From positions 1 through 64,000 of the forward strand of contig NZ_JAEUAK010000001.1 of NCBI RefSeq assembly GCF_019511345.1: a DNA stretch of 64,000 nt, given 5' to 3'. Below, one piece after another: positions 54,726 through 63,874 of this stretch; the first letter of the stretch is position 1, and each line of letters begins with the position of its first letter. The notes below the pieces were generated by a model that saw only the letters and a list, made by a program, of their open reading frames with translations, did no database searches and had not been told where the DNA came from. Both the position numbers and the translations under genes were made by a program. The DNA comes from Rhizobium mesosinicum. GTDB lineage: Bacteria; Pseudomonadota; Alphaproteobacteria; Rhizobiales; Rhizobiaceae.

Positions 54726-55430
54726 ATGGATTTGATCGACCTGATGCCGATCACGCCCAGCTGGGTGGACATCGCAATCCGTCTGGCGGCAACGGTCATC
54801 GCCGGCGCATTCATCGGCCTCGACAGGGAGCGCGGGGGACATGTCGCGGGATTGCGCACGACCATCCTCGTCGGGCTAGCGGCCTGTCTTTCGATGATCC
54901 AGGCGAATATCCTCCTGGCAACGAGCCAGAGCGTAAACGGATCAATGGACATATTGCGCTTCCCACTCGGCGTCCTCACCGGCGTGGGCTTTATCGGTGG
55001 CGGGGCGATCCTGAGGAGGGGCGACATCACAACCGGCGTGACTACGGCGGCCACGCTGTGGCTGATCACGGCAATCGGCCTGTGTTTCGGCGGCGGGCAG
55101 ATCGTAGTCGGGGCTATCGTGACCATTCTTGCCGTTCTGATCCTTTCCCCGCTGAAGCAGGTGGACCGGTGGATATCAGGTCAACAGAAAGGCATGGTCG
55201 CAATCAAACTGCCGGTTGACGCCGGCATTCCAGATCTGACGACAACGGCTATCGAACTCTCCGAGGCAACGTTTACCGGGCTCACGGATAGCAATGACGG
55301 GCATCGCGAGCTGATCTACGAGATCAGGTGGAAATCCGTGCGGGGCGCTCCGGGCACGGATCAAATCGCTGCATCGTTGGAAAGGAACTTCCGCGTCACC
55401 CGTTTCGAACATCGCACCACCGTGTCGTAG
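54726..55430 (+). CDS. MgtC/SapB family membrane protein
   Basis: A 234-residue protein. The N-terminal 150 residues hold four to five helices with the MgtC signature GAFIGLDRERGGHVAGLRTTILVGLAACLSM and GVGFIGGGAILRRGD..TGVTTAATLW. A C-terminal cytoplasmic ACT-like domain follows. AAGGGAG precedes the ATG at 54726; the GTG at 54708 is less likely. Family members affect Mg2+ limitation and acid or membrane-potential stress. The gene stands alone after oxyR; GC-rich hairpins at 54551-54600 may end oxyR transcription. Confidence 0.85.
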   Translation: MDLIDLMPITPSWVDIAIRLAATVIAGAFIGLDRERGGHVAGLRTTILVGLAACLSMIQANILLATSQSVNGSMDILRFPLGVLTGVGFIGGGAILRRGDITTGVTTAATLWLITAIGLCFGGGQIVVGAIVTILAVLILSPLKQVDRWISGQQKGMVAIKLPVDAGIPDLTTTAIELSEATFTGLTDSNDGHRELIYEIRWKSVRGAPGTDQIAASLERNFRVTRFEHRTTVS

Positions 55431-55475
55431 AACCATCGGCCTTCATGAGACCTAGGTGAGGTGCCGCGAAAGCAC

Positions 55476-56993
55476 TCATCGGCCGGTTGCCGTCGCCCCT
55501 GCTCGCAACCCGACGGCATGAAGATAGGCTTCCAATGCCGCCACTTCGCCCTGCGAAACGATTGCGCCGACATAGCCATCCGGACGGATGAGAACCCGGT
55601 CGCCGGGCGCAACTTCGTAGGTGTCGCGGAATCGGTTCTCGCTGTCCACAAAGTAGCCACCTTGTCCGACGGCATGAATATGCAGTCCCTTGCGCGGCTG
55701 GACGGCAACCGTCTCCACCTCGAATTCCAGCAGCGTCCAATGGGGGCCCTTAAAGAGGTCAAACAGCCGCGCGGGTTGCCCTGCGGCGCCCCTCAACGGC
55801 GCGTCGGGAGCGCGGTTGCCGGCGAGGACGCGAGCCTGACGCGGTGTTCCTTCGAGCGAAAGGCTCGAACCGAGATAGCCGATATCCAGCTGCCGGACTT
55901 CACGGCCACGCCGAATGTCGCCGCGCTTCATCTCTTCGAGCAGTCTAGTAGCAAGTCCCAGCATGTTTGCCGCGATCGGGCGGCGCTCTTCCTCGTAGCT
56001 GTCGAGAAGTGTCTCCGGGGCGCCTGCTAGGACGGCTGCCAACTTCCAGCCGAGATTGTAGGCGTCCTGAACGCTGGTGTTCAGACCCTGGCCTCCCGTC
56101 GGCGGATGGGTGTGAGCGGCGTCACCGGCGAGAAAGACGCGGCCGACGCGATAGCTGTCGGCAAGCCGGGCATTCATGTTGAATGCCGATGCCCAAGAAA
56201 CAGACTGGATAAGGATATCCGCGCGGCCTGTGCGCTCGGCACTCAGCGCCGTAAGTCCCTCGGCCGACAAATCTATGTCGCCTTCCAGAGGTATTGGTCC
56301 CTGCAGCTGGAAAAGCCCTGTTTCGGCCAAAGGGCAAAAGGATATCTGCGTCTCCATCGACCCTTCGTTGAAGCGATGCCAGACATCGCAGCTGAGCCCC
56401 GTCAGCGTGACATCGGCAACAATGGCGCGAACGCCGAGCGTCTTTCCGGGGAAGCCGACGGCGAGGGCCTGGCGTACGAAGCTTCGGCCGCCGTCGGTGC
56501 CGACGAGATAGCGTGTGCGGACGGTCTGCTCTCTATCTCCATCGGCAAGCCTTGCAGTCACGCCTCGGTCATCCTGTTCGAAGGCGATTAACGTACAGCC
56601 GAACTCAGGAGCATGGCCGAGTTCGGCAAGACGCTCCCGCATCGCCCTTTCCGTCAGGAACTGAGGCACGAGCAAAGGCAAACCATAAGGTTCCGACGGG
56701 AGCGGCTCGCTGGCCTCGACAAGCGCAACATCTTTCGTGCTACCGTCGCGGCGATATTCGCGCTGATGCGGATAGAAACCGCCGGATGCGGCAATCCTAT
56801 CGACGATGCAAAGGTCCTCGAACACTTCCATGGTTCGCGGCTGTATCCCTTTGCCGCGCGAGCCTCGGAATGGATTGTCCATCTTCTCGATCAGCCGGAA
56901 GGACACACCCCGCCGGGCGAGATCGATCGCCAGTGTCAGGCCGGCTGCGCCGGCTCCGCAAATCAATACATCGATTGCGTGATCTTCTGTCAT
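55476..56993 (-). CDS. FAD-dependent aromatic monooxygenase (PheA/TfdB type)
   Basis: A 505-residue class A flavoprotein hydroxylase. It has DVLICGAGAAGLTLAIDLARRG (Rossmann GxGxxG), a DG fingerprint YLVGTDGGRSFVRQALAV, and GRVFLAGDAAHTHPPTGGQGLNTSVQDAYNLGWKLA (GD motif). A C-terminal thioredoxin-like domain is present, as in phenol/pentachlorophenol hydroxylases. NAD(P)H-dependent hydroxylation of a phenolic or polyketide-like compound is expected. It is divergent from a MarR gene with two operator-like sites between and within the starts. Confidence 0.88.
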   Translation of the reverse strand: MTEDHAIDVLICGAGAAGLTLAIDLARRGVSFRLIEKMDNPFRGSRGKGIQPRTMEVFEDLCIVDRIAASGGFYPHQREYRRDGSTKDVALVEASEPLPSEPYGLPLLVPQFLTERAMRERLAELGHAPEFGCTLIAFEQDDRGVTARLADGDREQTVRTRYLVGTDGGRSFVRQALAVGFPGKTLGVRAIVADVTLTGLSCDVWHRFNEGSMETQISFCPLAETGLFQLQGPIPLEGDIDLSAEGLTALSAERTGRADILIQSVSWASAFNMNARLADSYRVGRVFLAGDAAHTHPPTGGQGLNTSVQDAYNLGWKLAAVLAGAPETLLDSYEEERRPIAANMLGLATRLLEEMKRGDIRRGREVRQLDIGYLGSSLSLEGTPRQARVLAGNRAPDAPLRGAAGQPARLFDLFKGPHWTLLEFEVETVAVQPRKGLHIHAVGQGGYFVDSENRFRDTYEVAPGDRVLIRPDGYVGAIVSQGEVAALEAYLHAVGLRAGATATGR

Positions 56994-57013
56994 TGCTGTT
57001 GCTCCCTATTTGC

Positions 57014-57028
57014 GTGTATTATGCACAT
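57014..57028 (-). promoter_or_regulatory. Candidate MarR operator, site 1
   Basis: On the minus strand it reads ATGTGCATAATACAC, lying between the monooxygenase and marR starts, 16 bases upstream of the marR ATG. Confidence 0.55.
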
Positions 57029-57043
57029 AACAGGAGATCAGAA

Positions 57044-57529
57044 ATGCCGTCAACAAATAATGTGCAAAATACACATATTTCAGAACGCATACATGAGCTT
57101 CATGGATCGCTGCTTGAGATCGTCAGCGCCATGAATCGGCCGCAGCGGGATGAGGCAATGGTCAGAGAGGCAGGAATTTCGCTCGACCGCGCCCTCTTCC
57201 CTCTGCTCGTCGGAATCGAAAGACTGGGACCGATTGGTGTGGTCGAATTGGCCGACCGGACCGGCCGGGACTACACGACGGTCAGCCGTCAGGTCGCCAA
57301 GCTTGAGAGCCTAGGCCTCGTCAGACGACAACCAAGCGCGTCGGACCGCCGCGTGAGCGAAGCGACCGTTACCGTGAAGGGAAAAGCGATGACGGATCGC
57401 GTCGATGCGGCGCGTGAGAGGATAGGAATCGAGATATTCAAGACATGGGATCCGAATGATCTGGACAACCTGGTCCGCTTGATGCGGAAGTTTGCCGATG
57501 CCCTGAAGGATGATCCGGCCAAAAGCTGA
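57044..57529 (+). CDS. MarR-family regulator
   Basis: 161 residues with AGGAG before the ATG. The winged helix is GVVELADRTGRDYTTVSRQVAKLESLGLVRRQPSASDRRVSEATVT, with the conserved DRR wing; helices at both ends make the dimer. It is divergent from the FAD monooxygenase and most likely represses it until a phenolic ligand binds. Operator site 2 lies inside its own first codons, which would also give tight autorepression. Confidence 0.9.
   Translation: MPSTNNVQNTHISERIHELHGSLLEIVSAMNRPQRDEAMVREAGISLDRALFPLLVGIERLGPIGVVELADRTGRDYTTVSRQVAKLESLGLVRRQPSASDRRVSEATVTVKGKAMTDRVDAARERIGIEIFKTWDPNDLDNLVRLMRKFADALKDDPAKS
57060..57074 (+). promoter_or_regulatory. Candidate MarR operator, site 2
   Basis: ATGTGCAAAATACAC, differing from site 1 at one base and in the opposite direction, extending to a palindrome ATGTG-N7-CACAT (57060-57076) inside the first codons of marR. 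Confidence 0.55.
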
Positions 57530-57603
57530 CGATGATCGTGCGGCAGGCGGAAGGGAGGCGCCAGCAGGATCGCAGGCGCCTCGAAACTTTCACCCGGGCC
57601 GGC

Positions 57604-58377
57604 CTACCAGCAGGTGTATCCTGCATCGACGTTGACGATTGCTCCCGTCATCAGGCTTGCCGCACCGGATGCGAGGAAGAGAACTGCGCTTGCGACCTCC
57701 TCCGGCGTGCCCATCCGACCCATCGGCGTATCGTTGAGCCAGATCGGTATCCGCTCGCGATTGGCTTCGACTGCCGCGACCATCGGCGTTTCGATATAAG
57801 TCGGAGCGACCGCGTTGATCCTGACACCGTGCTGTGCCCATTCGGCGGCCATGGAACGGGTGAGGTGATGAACGGCAGCCTTGGAGACGTTATAGGCTGT
57901 CTGCGGCTGCGGCCGATTGCAGATGATGCCGGACATCGAACCAAGATTGACGATCGCCCCGCGTTTCATCGCCACCATATGGCGGCCGAAGGAGCGCGAG
58001 CACCAGAAGACACCATTGACGTTGACATTCATCATCCGCAGCCAATCGGCATCCGTGACGTCTTCTGCAGCGATCCCGTTCTGGCCGATCCCAGCGTTGT
58101 TTACCAGGACCGTCGCCGGACGACCGCTTTCCGCGAGTTCATTGGCGATCGCCTCCATGCGGGAGGAATCAGTCACGTCACCGAGGCGCAGTTCGACGTC
58201 ATATCCCTTGTCTCTAAGCGCCAACGCCTGCTCGGCGTCCGCTTCATTGCGCTCGATCACGACGACAGCGGCACCCGCTTCGGCGAGCGCGTGTGCGCAG
58301 CAAAGTCCGATGGCGCGTCCGCCGCCGGTGACGACCGCCCGTTCACCATCGAGACGGAATTTTTCCTGATAACTCAC
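57604..58377 (-). CDS. SDR dehydrogenase (hexitol/ketose type)
   Basis: 257 residues. VVTGGGRAIGLCCAHALAEAGA is the cofactor loop, followed by NNAGIGQNG, the catalytic Ser in LGSMSG and AYNVSKAAVHHL (Tyr-X3-Lys). The acidic-strand end (VVVIERNEAD) favours NAD(H). It is the last gene of the hexitol operon, 11 bases after the second SDR. Similar enzymes oxidise sugar alcohols such as altritol or galactitol. Confidence 0.85.
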   Translation of the reverse strand: MSYQEKFRLDGERAVVTGGGRAIGLCCAHALAEAGAAVVVIERNEADAEQALALRDKGYDVELRLGDVTDSSRMEAIANELAESGRPATVLVNNAGIGQNGIAAEDVTDADWLRMMNVNVNGVFWCSRSFGRHMVAMKRGAIVNLGSMSGIICNRPQPQTAYNVSKAAVHHLTRSMAAEWAQHGVRINAVAPTYIETPMVAAVEANRERIPIWLNDTPMGRMGTPEEVASAVLFLASGAASLMTGAIVNVDAGYTCW

Positions 58378-58388
58378 GGTTCGGCTCC

Positions 58389-59114
58389 TCAGATGTCGAA
58401 TGCGCTTGGGAGAACGACGATGTCGCGGATCGTCACGTTACGGGGCCGCGTCAGCATGAACATGATCGCGTCTGCCACCTCTTTGGGTTCGATCAGGGCG
58501 CCCGCCTCCTTTGCCTTGCGGAGATTCTCCTCGGGCCAGTCGGCCAGCAGCGCGCTGATGACCGGGCCCGGCGAGACCGAGCCGACACGAATGCCGTTCT
58601 TCAGAAGTTGGCGGCGCATCGTCTGGACGAAGCAGTGCATCGCCCATTTCGACGGCGAATAGACAGGCTCCCATGGAACGGGCGAATGGCCGGCCACCGA
58701 ACTCGTGACGATGATGTCGCCTGTACCACGTTCGATCATGTGCGGAATGACGCTCCGGACATTCTTGATGACGACATTGACGTTGAGGTTCAGCATCCGG
58801 TCGATGGCATCGAGATTGGCATCCGCGAGGTCACCGCCGATATAGGTGCCGGCATTGGCATGCAGAATGTCGAGCTGCCGCACCTTCGACAACACGCGGT
58901 CGAGAAGGCTAGCGCATGCCTGAGGATCCAACAGGTCCAGAGCGAGAGGTATCGCCCGTTCCCCGAGACGCTCGCAGGCTGCTTTTAACGCCTTCTCGTC
59001 GCGGTCGACGAGAACGACCGTGGCGCCGGCCGCGATCATCGCCTCCGTCGACGCCATTCCGATACCCGAAGCCGCGCCCGTGATCGCAGCGACCTTTCCA
59101 TTTAACTCGTTCAT
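58389..59114 (-). CDS. SDR dehydrogenase (polyol, ribitol 2-dehydrogenase-like)
   Basis: 241 residues. AAITGAASGIGMASTEAMIAAGA and VVLVDRDEKAL give an NAD-type Rossmann fold. LHANAGTYIGGD replaces the usual NNAG by NAG-type; SSVAGHSP and VYSPSKWAMHCF hold Ser, Tyr and Lys. It resembles the ribitol/polyol dehydrogenase group. Two different SDRs in one operon suggest two alditol or ketose redox steps. Confidence 0.85.
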   Translation of the reverse strand: MNELNGKVAAITGAASGIGMASTEAMIAAGATVVLVDRDEKALKAACERLGERAIPLALDLLDPQACASLLDRVLSKVRQLDILHANAGTYIGGDLADANLDAIDRMLNLNVNVVIKNVRSVIPHMIERGTGDIIVTSSVAGHSPVPWEPVYSPSKWAMHCFVQTMRRQLLKNGIRVGSVSPGPVISALLADWPEENLRKAKEAGALIEPKEVADAIMFMLTRPRNVTIRDIVVLPSAFDI

Positions 59115-59138
59115 TCTTTCCTCCTCGGTTAGGCGGCC

Positions 59139-60413
59139 TCATCTCGCTCCGCCGCATGCTGCATGATATTCGGCAAGGCTTCTCGTCACCCGCCAGATCA
59201 AAACCTCTTGCGGGTCGAACGGCGCATCAGAAAACCGTTCGGCTGCCGGCATGTGCTGCCAGAAGAGCGGAAGCGGTATGGATTTTCCGGCAAGTGCGCC
59301 GCAAAGGCGCGCAACCGCGGATTGGGCCTGCTCAGCGACCAAATAGTACCGAATGCGATCGGATAGCGAATAATGCCGAAGCCAGCGCTGCTCATCCTCC
59401 GTGCCGTAATAGTGACGGCTCCAGTGCTCCGGATGCGCCAGCATCAAAGCCTCCATCGCGGCATAGAGGGGACGCTCGCCATAGCCTGGCACCAGGTCGG
59501 ATGCGATCAGATCCAGCCCGTAAAGGGCCTCACGCAGGACAAAGGTCAATTCCGGTCCGACCTTGAGTATCGCAAAACCGTCTTCGACGAGCGCGGCCAG
59601 CGGATTAGCGCCCTGATAATCGGTGGAATGCGCTTCAAACACGAATTGCGGCTCGTCATCGAGCACCTGCTTCAACGCGTCGATCTTGCTGCGATCGCAC
59701 CTGATGACATTGTGGTTGCCGAACTCGACGCCCGGCTGGACCACCAGCCCGATGGCGCGTGCAAACGCCTCCATCAGACCGGCCTCGGCGAAGACTTGAC
59801 GATGGATTTCGATCGTCCGTCTGGCGGCCAAAGCCGCTGTCGGCTCGATCGTGGTCAGCGCGTGATCCGCGCCACCGGGAGGAGGAACCTCCGTGCCGAT
59901 CACATAGACCGGCATGGCACCCCCTGCCCGCCTTGCCGCGGTCTCTGCGATAGCGGCAAGGCGGGCAGCGCGACGAGCGGTCGTCTCGTCGTTCAATGCG
60001 GCGGGTTCACCCATGCAGCCCATCGACGCGTCCAGATGGATCTTGCGGAATCCGGCTGCGACATAGGCTGCCACCATCCTCTCGGCTTCCGCCATCGCCT
60101 CCTCGGCAGCACGATCCCGCCAGGGGCTCGGTCCGAGGTGATCGCCCCCAAGCACGATGAGGTCTCCCGGGCAGCGCTCCTCCTGAGCGATGCGCAGCAC
60201 GAGAGCCGCAAAGTTCGCAGGTGTCATCCCGGTATAGCCGCCCAGATGGTTGACCTGGTTGCAGGTGGCTTCGATCAGGACGGTGCTTGAATGGTCACGG
60301 CCATGGCGCAGCGCTGCCCGCAACACGATCGGATGGGCCGAGCAGACGGAGGTGATACCGACAGGAGCCCGCTGGACCCTGAGTGCCGCCAATTCGTTGA
60401 GTGCTACTTGCAT
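59139..60413 (-). CDS. GatZ/KbaZ-family protein (tagatose-6-P epimerase/aldolase subunit)
   Basis: 424 residues matching the GatZ/KbaZ TIM-barrel family: GITSVCSAHPIVLRAALRHG at the start, EATCNQVNHLGGYTGMTP, GGDHLGPSPWR, KIHLDASMGC and VQPGVEFGNHNV. In enterobacteria this is called the non-catalytic subunit of tagatose-bisphosphate aldolase, but no GatY/KbaY partner is present here. In Agrobacterium a homologue is known as D-tagatose 6-phosphate 4-epimerase in altritol/galactitol catabolism, which suits this operon. Its ATG overlaps the kinase stop by one base (TAATG). Confidence 0.85.
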   Translation of the reverse strand: MQVALNELAALRVQRAPVGITSVCSAHPIVLRAALRHGRDHSSTVLIEATCNQVNHLGGYTGMTPANFAALVLRIAQEERCPGDLIVLGGDHLGPSPWRDRAAEEAMAEAERMVAAYVAAGFRKIHLDASMGCMGEPAALNDETTARRAARLAAIAETAARRAGGAMPVYVIGTEVPPPGGADHALTTIEPTAALAARRTIEIHRQVFAEAGLMEAFARAIGLVVQPGVEFGNHNVIRCDRSKIDALKQVLDDEPQFVFEAHSTDYQGANPLAALVEDGFAILKVGPELTFVLREALYGLDLIASDLVPGYGERPLYAAMEALMLAHPEHWSRHYYGTEDEQRWLRHYSLSDRIRYYLVAEQAQSAVARLCGALAGKSIPLPLFWQHMPAAERFSDAPFDPQEVLIWRVTRSLAEYHAACGGAR

Positions 60414-61390
60414 TAGGAGAGCCTTTCCGTCGAAGCGATGAACGCGTCGAGCTCCTGGCGGGTGCCGGCACCTTCCATCGGACCGCGGACTGTCACATTG
60501 CGCGCACCTGCAGCCGAACCATAGGTGAGAGCCTCGTCCGGCGACATTCCGAGCCGCCGGCAGGTGAGGTAGGCTCCGCCGAAGCAGTCGCCGGCGCCGG
60601 TCGGATCGACCTCCTCGACGAGGAACGCAGGCGCATCGATACGTTCCCCATTCCTGCCAAAATAGGTCGCACCCTCCGCGCCGCGCTTCAGAACGATTTC
60701 ATTCACGCCGATCTCGAACAGGCGGCGGATCGCATTGGCTTCGCCCGTAATGCCTGCAGCACGCTCGAGTTCTTGCCCAGACGGCAGGAGAAGATCGGCG
60801 GCAGCGACAAGCCGCAGAAATCGGCGCTCGGTCTCCACATCGAGCTGCAACTCCTTGCGGATGTTCGGATCGACCGAGAGCGTGCCGCCGCGTGCCTTGA
60901 CGATGTCGACCGCCTTGTCGATCACCTCCCGCGCGCTTGGAACCGAGAGAGCCGACCCCATCACATGTAGATGTCCGGTGCGGTTGATGAGATCGCTGAC
61001 GCGCGGAGACCAGCCGAAGCGGGCGGCCGCGGACCTGGCGATATTGTAGACGAAGTCGCGAGAGCCGTCCTTGCGGTAGCGGACGAAGGCGCTTCCGGTC
61101 GGATAGTCAGGATGGACGGCAATGGTCGACACATCGACGCCGTCGCGCTTGAGGCGATCGATATTGACGCGACCGAAATCGTCATCGCCGACCGCGCCCA
61201 CCATAGCTGCCGCTCCGCCGAGCCGGCCGCATTGCGAGATGAAGATCGCCGGCGCGCCGCTCGCAAACGGCCCGACGAGCGGCTGGGCTTCAAGGAACCC
61301 GTCTCCGACCGTCGTGGCAACGATCTCTACGAGGATCTCGCCGACACAAACCGTAGGGCCGAGATGATCCGGAGCCAGCACTGAAACCAT
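60413..61390 (-). CDS. PfkB-family sugar kinase (tagatose-kinase-like)
   Basis: A 325-residue ribokinase-fold kinase. [20 protein letters not shown] is the first signature, and [19 protein letters not shown] near residue 250 the second, with anion hole and catalytic Asp. Phosphorylation of a ketohexose at C6, feeding the adjacent GatZ-like epimerase, is the probable role. It lies 27 bases downstream of the ROK regulator. Confidence 0.88.
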   Translation of the reverse strand: MVSVLAPDHLGPTVCVGEILVEIVATTVGDGFLEAQPLVGPFASGAPAIFISQCGRLGGAAAMVGAVGDDDFGRVNIDRLKRDGVDVSTIAVHPDYPTGSAFVRYRKDGSRDFVYNIARSAAARFGWSPRVSDLINRTGHLHVMGSALSVPSAREVIDKAVDIVKARGGTLSVDPNIRKELQLDVETERRFLRLVAAADLLLPSGQELERAAGITGEANAIRRLFEIGVNEIVLKRGAEGATYFGRNGERIDAPAFLVEEVDPTGAGDCFGGAYLTCRRLGMSPDEALTYGSAAGARNVTVRGPMEGAGTRQELDAFIASTERLS

Positions 61391-61417
61391 TGCATTCCTG
61401 CCTTCGATAGGTGTTCG

Positions 61418-62632
61418 CTAAATCGCCGTTGACCGCTGTAAGCCACCGTCTTCGCTGCCGAACTCCTCGTTTTCGAGAGAGAGAAAGCGCCGGTGCAGCA
61501 TGCATGCAGCCCCGAAGGCGGAACCGAACTCAGCATCGCCATCGACGACGATCTCGGGTGTCGGAAAAGGAATGTTCTGACCCTCCGACATATGGACCGC
61601 CACGCGGGCCGCCACCATCGGATAGAGCGAGGCCACGGAGCCCCCCAGCACGATCCTGTCAGGATCGAGCAGACGACAGGCCTGGAGCAGCGCATAGGCA
61701 AGATGCCGCGACCAGATCTCCGCTATGTTTACCGCGTCAGGAACACGATCGCGAACGTCTGCGAGGAAGTCCTGCAGATCGACGTCGGTGCGGCCGGTCG
61801 CATCCCGGTACCGCCGGATCAATACCTCGCGGCCGATCAGTTGCTCGAATTTCTGTCCGCCGCTTCCAGGCACGAGAGTATGGCCGATTTCGCCCGCAAG
61901 GCCGTGACCGCCACGAAACAGCCTGCCGTCGATCATGATCCCGCCGCCGACACCCGTCTCCATGAGCAGGAAGAGCGTCACGCCGCCAAGGCCGTGACGA
62001 TAACTGTCACCGATCGCGAAAGCGTTGGCGTCATTTTCCACCGCGATCGGCACTTCGGCCGGAAAGGCCCTGCGCCCGATCTCCTTCAATGACACCTCAC
62101 GCCAGCCGATGATCGGCGCAAGAGTTACAATTCCGTCCGGCCGGATATGCGCCGGCACAGATATGCCGAGGCCCTTACAGCGCTCTATCATCTGCTTCGA
62201 CGTGGCGTCCATGATGAGCTCGACTCCACGCGCCACAGCCTCCTCGACCGTCGAGGACTGCGCGTGGAAGACTAGCCTGCGGGAGGCCCGCACATCTGCC
62301 GAAAAATCCACGACGACAGCAGATATATGCTCGACGCCAAGTTCGATCCCAGCGAAGAATGCAGCATCCGGAACCAGCTCGAGCATGATGCCCGGACGGC
62401 CGGCGCGGGATTGCTCCGAACGCAGTTTGCTGCTCTCGTCCGACTCCTGGACCAAGCCACCTTCCGTCAGTTCGGCAACGATCTCTCCCGACGACGAACG
62501 GTTCATTCCGAGCTTCCGCGCCAGATCGGCCCGGCTCAGGCGGCGATGGCTGTAGATCGTCTGCAGGGCTGCGACGATATTGTTTTGCCTGATCCTGCGC
62601 GGCGAGCTTCCGATGGAGACGGTGTCGTTCAT
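61418..62632 (-). CDS. ROK-family transcription regulator
   Basis: About 404 residues. The N-terminal winged helix (RRIRQNNIVAALQTIYSHRRLSRADLARKLGMNRSSSGEIVAEL) is followed by a ROK sugar-kinase-like domain with ETGVGGGIMIDGRLFRGGHGLAGEIGHTLV. The usual zinc cluster CxCGxxGC after GEIGH is absent here (VPGSGGQKFEQLIG), so it may bind the inducer without zinc. It is inside the hexitol operon and most likely represses it and the divergent transporter. Confidence 0.88.
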   Translation of the reverse strand: MNDTVSIGSSPRRIRQNNIVAALQTIYSHRRLSRADLARKLGMNRSSSGEIVAELTEGGLVQESDESSKLRSEQSRAGRPGIMLELVPDAAFFAGIELGVEHISAVVVDFSADVRASRRLVFHAQSSTVEEAVARGVELIMDATSKQMIERCKGLGISVPAHIRPDGIVTLAPIIGWREVSLKEIGRRAFPAEVPIAVENDANAFAIGDSYRHGLGGVTLFLLMETGVGGGIMIDGRLFRGGHGLAGEIGHTLVPGSGGQKFEQLIGREVLIRRYRDATGRTDVDLQDFLADVRDRVPDAVNIAEIWSRHLAYALLQACRLLDPDRIVLGGSVASLYPMVAARVAVHMSEGQNIPFPTPEIVVDGDAEFGSAFGAACMLHRRFLSLENEEFGSEDGGLQRSTAI

Positions 62633-62696
62633 ATTCACTTCTCTTCAAATCGACCGCTCCAGCCTACACTTACGAAGCAGATCGGCAGAAGGATTA

Positions 62697-63581
62697 TCAG
62701 GGGCGCGCGTTCGTGACGCGGCGCCGTTTGGCTTCTTCATATTTCAGCTCGATATAGCGCTTGGCATGCGCCGCCAGCGGATCATTCTCGGTCCAGGTGT
62801 CGCGCCAGATTGCGCAGGCGAGCGAGAGGCCTTCATCGACGACGGTGGTTGAAAAGCTTTCGAACACGATGTCGCGCTTGTAGTCGATATCGAGCAACGC
62901 ATCGAAGATGAGATCGAAGTTGATGACGCCATCGCCGAGATAGCCGCGATTGCTTTCACCGATGTGGAAATAACCGATCTTGTCGCCGGCGAGCCGGATC
63001 GCGGCCGCCGGATTTGCTTCCTCAATGTTCATGTGGAAGGTGTCGAGATGCAGGCGGACATGGTCCGACCCCGTTTCGGAGATGAATTTCAACCCCTGGG
63101 CGGTCGTGTTCAGAAGGTTCGTCTCAAAGCGGTTCACGATCTCCAGGACGAGATCGACGCTCGCATCTTTTGCGATATCCGCAGTCGCAGCGATCGCCGC
63201 GACGCTATTATCCCAGCCCTTCTTCGTCGGCTGCCGGTTATACTTGGTGTGCGCGGAATAAAGGATGCCGCCGAGCTTGTTTCCGCCGATGTCGCGGACT
63301 GCACGCACGGCGTCGGCCAACATCTGCCTGCCGGCGGAGACTGCCGCCGTATCCTCGCTTGAGATATCCTTGTCGACAGGCAGCCCCATCGTCACACCAA
63401 TCTCGACATCCAGCGATTGCGCAAGCTTCGCCAGACGATCGAGATTGAATCTCTCGGGGCGCAGATAGGCAAATTCGATTGTGCGGTATCCATGCTCGGC
63501 CGTCTTGTTGAGAGCCATCTCAAGGTTCTCCTGCGTTTGACCGCCTGTCCATACAAATGAATGGATTCCCAATCGGCGCAT
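62697..63581 (-). CDS. Sugar phosphate isomerase/epimerase (AP-endonuclease-2 fold)
   Basis: A 294-residue TIM-barrel protein starting MRRLGIHSFVWTGGQTQENLEMAL. VDLVLEIVNRFETNLLNT supplies the metal Glu, LHLDTFHMNIEEANP the Asp-His pair, and KRDIVFESFSTTV the second Glu of the tagatose/psicose 3-epimerase group. It would epimerise a ketose such as tagatose, fructose or psicose. It is first in the minus-strand hexitol operon and divergent from the binding-protein gene at 63875. Confidence 0.85.
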   Translation of the reverse strand: MRRLGIHSFVWTGGQTQENLEMALNKTAEHGYRTIEFAYLRPERFNLDRLAKLAQSLDVEIGVTMGLPVDKDISSEDTAAVSAGRQMLADAVRAVRDIGGNKLGGILYSAHTKYNRQPTKKGWDNSVAAIAATADIAKDASVDLVLEIVNRFETNLLNTTAQGLKFISETGSDHVRLHLDTFHMNIEEANPAAAIRLAGDKIGYFHIGESNRGYLGDGVINFDLIFDALLDIDYKRDIVFESFSTTVVDEGLSLACAIWRDTWTENDPLAAHAKRYIELKYEEAKRRRVTNARP

Positions 63582-63874
63582 AGCTAATTCTCTCCGTCGG
63601 ATGCCTCAATCGCGCAACAGCTATGCCATTTAGTATGGAGAAGCAACAAATAAATTCGCGGAGCATAGTTTGCCAATAGGAGAGAATTTCGTTGCAATGC
63701 AGCATTTTCTTCCGAATTTCCGTTGACGTACCCTTAGCGAAAATTACTTTCCACCGAAATCAACGAGATAGCACCCCATATTTGCAGGTTCAGACAACAA
63801 ATGTTGCGTGTGCAGGGATTTTCATCTACACAATGGCCCAGCGAATGATCTCGCTGCTATCTGGGAGGATTGAT
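63582..63874. other. Divergent control region of hexitol locus
   Basis: This AT-richer 293-base gap separates the isomerase operon from the sugar-binding-protein gene. A TTGACG occurs at about 63723 on the plus strand, but its -10 partner is weak. No clean ROK operator palindrome could be assigned by eye. Confidence 0.4.
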
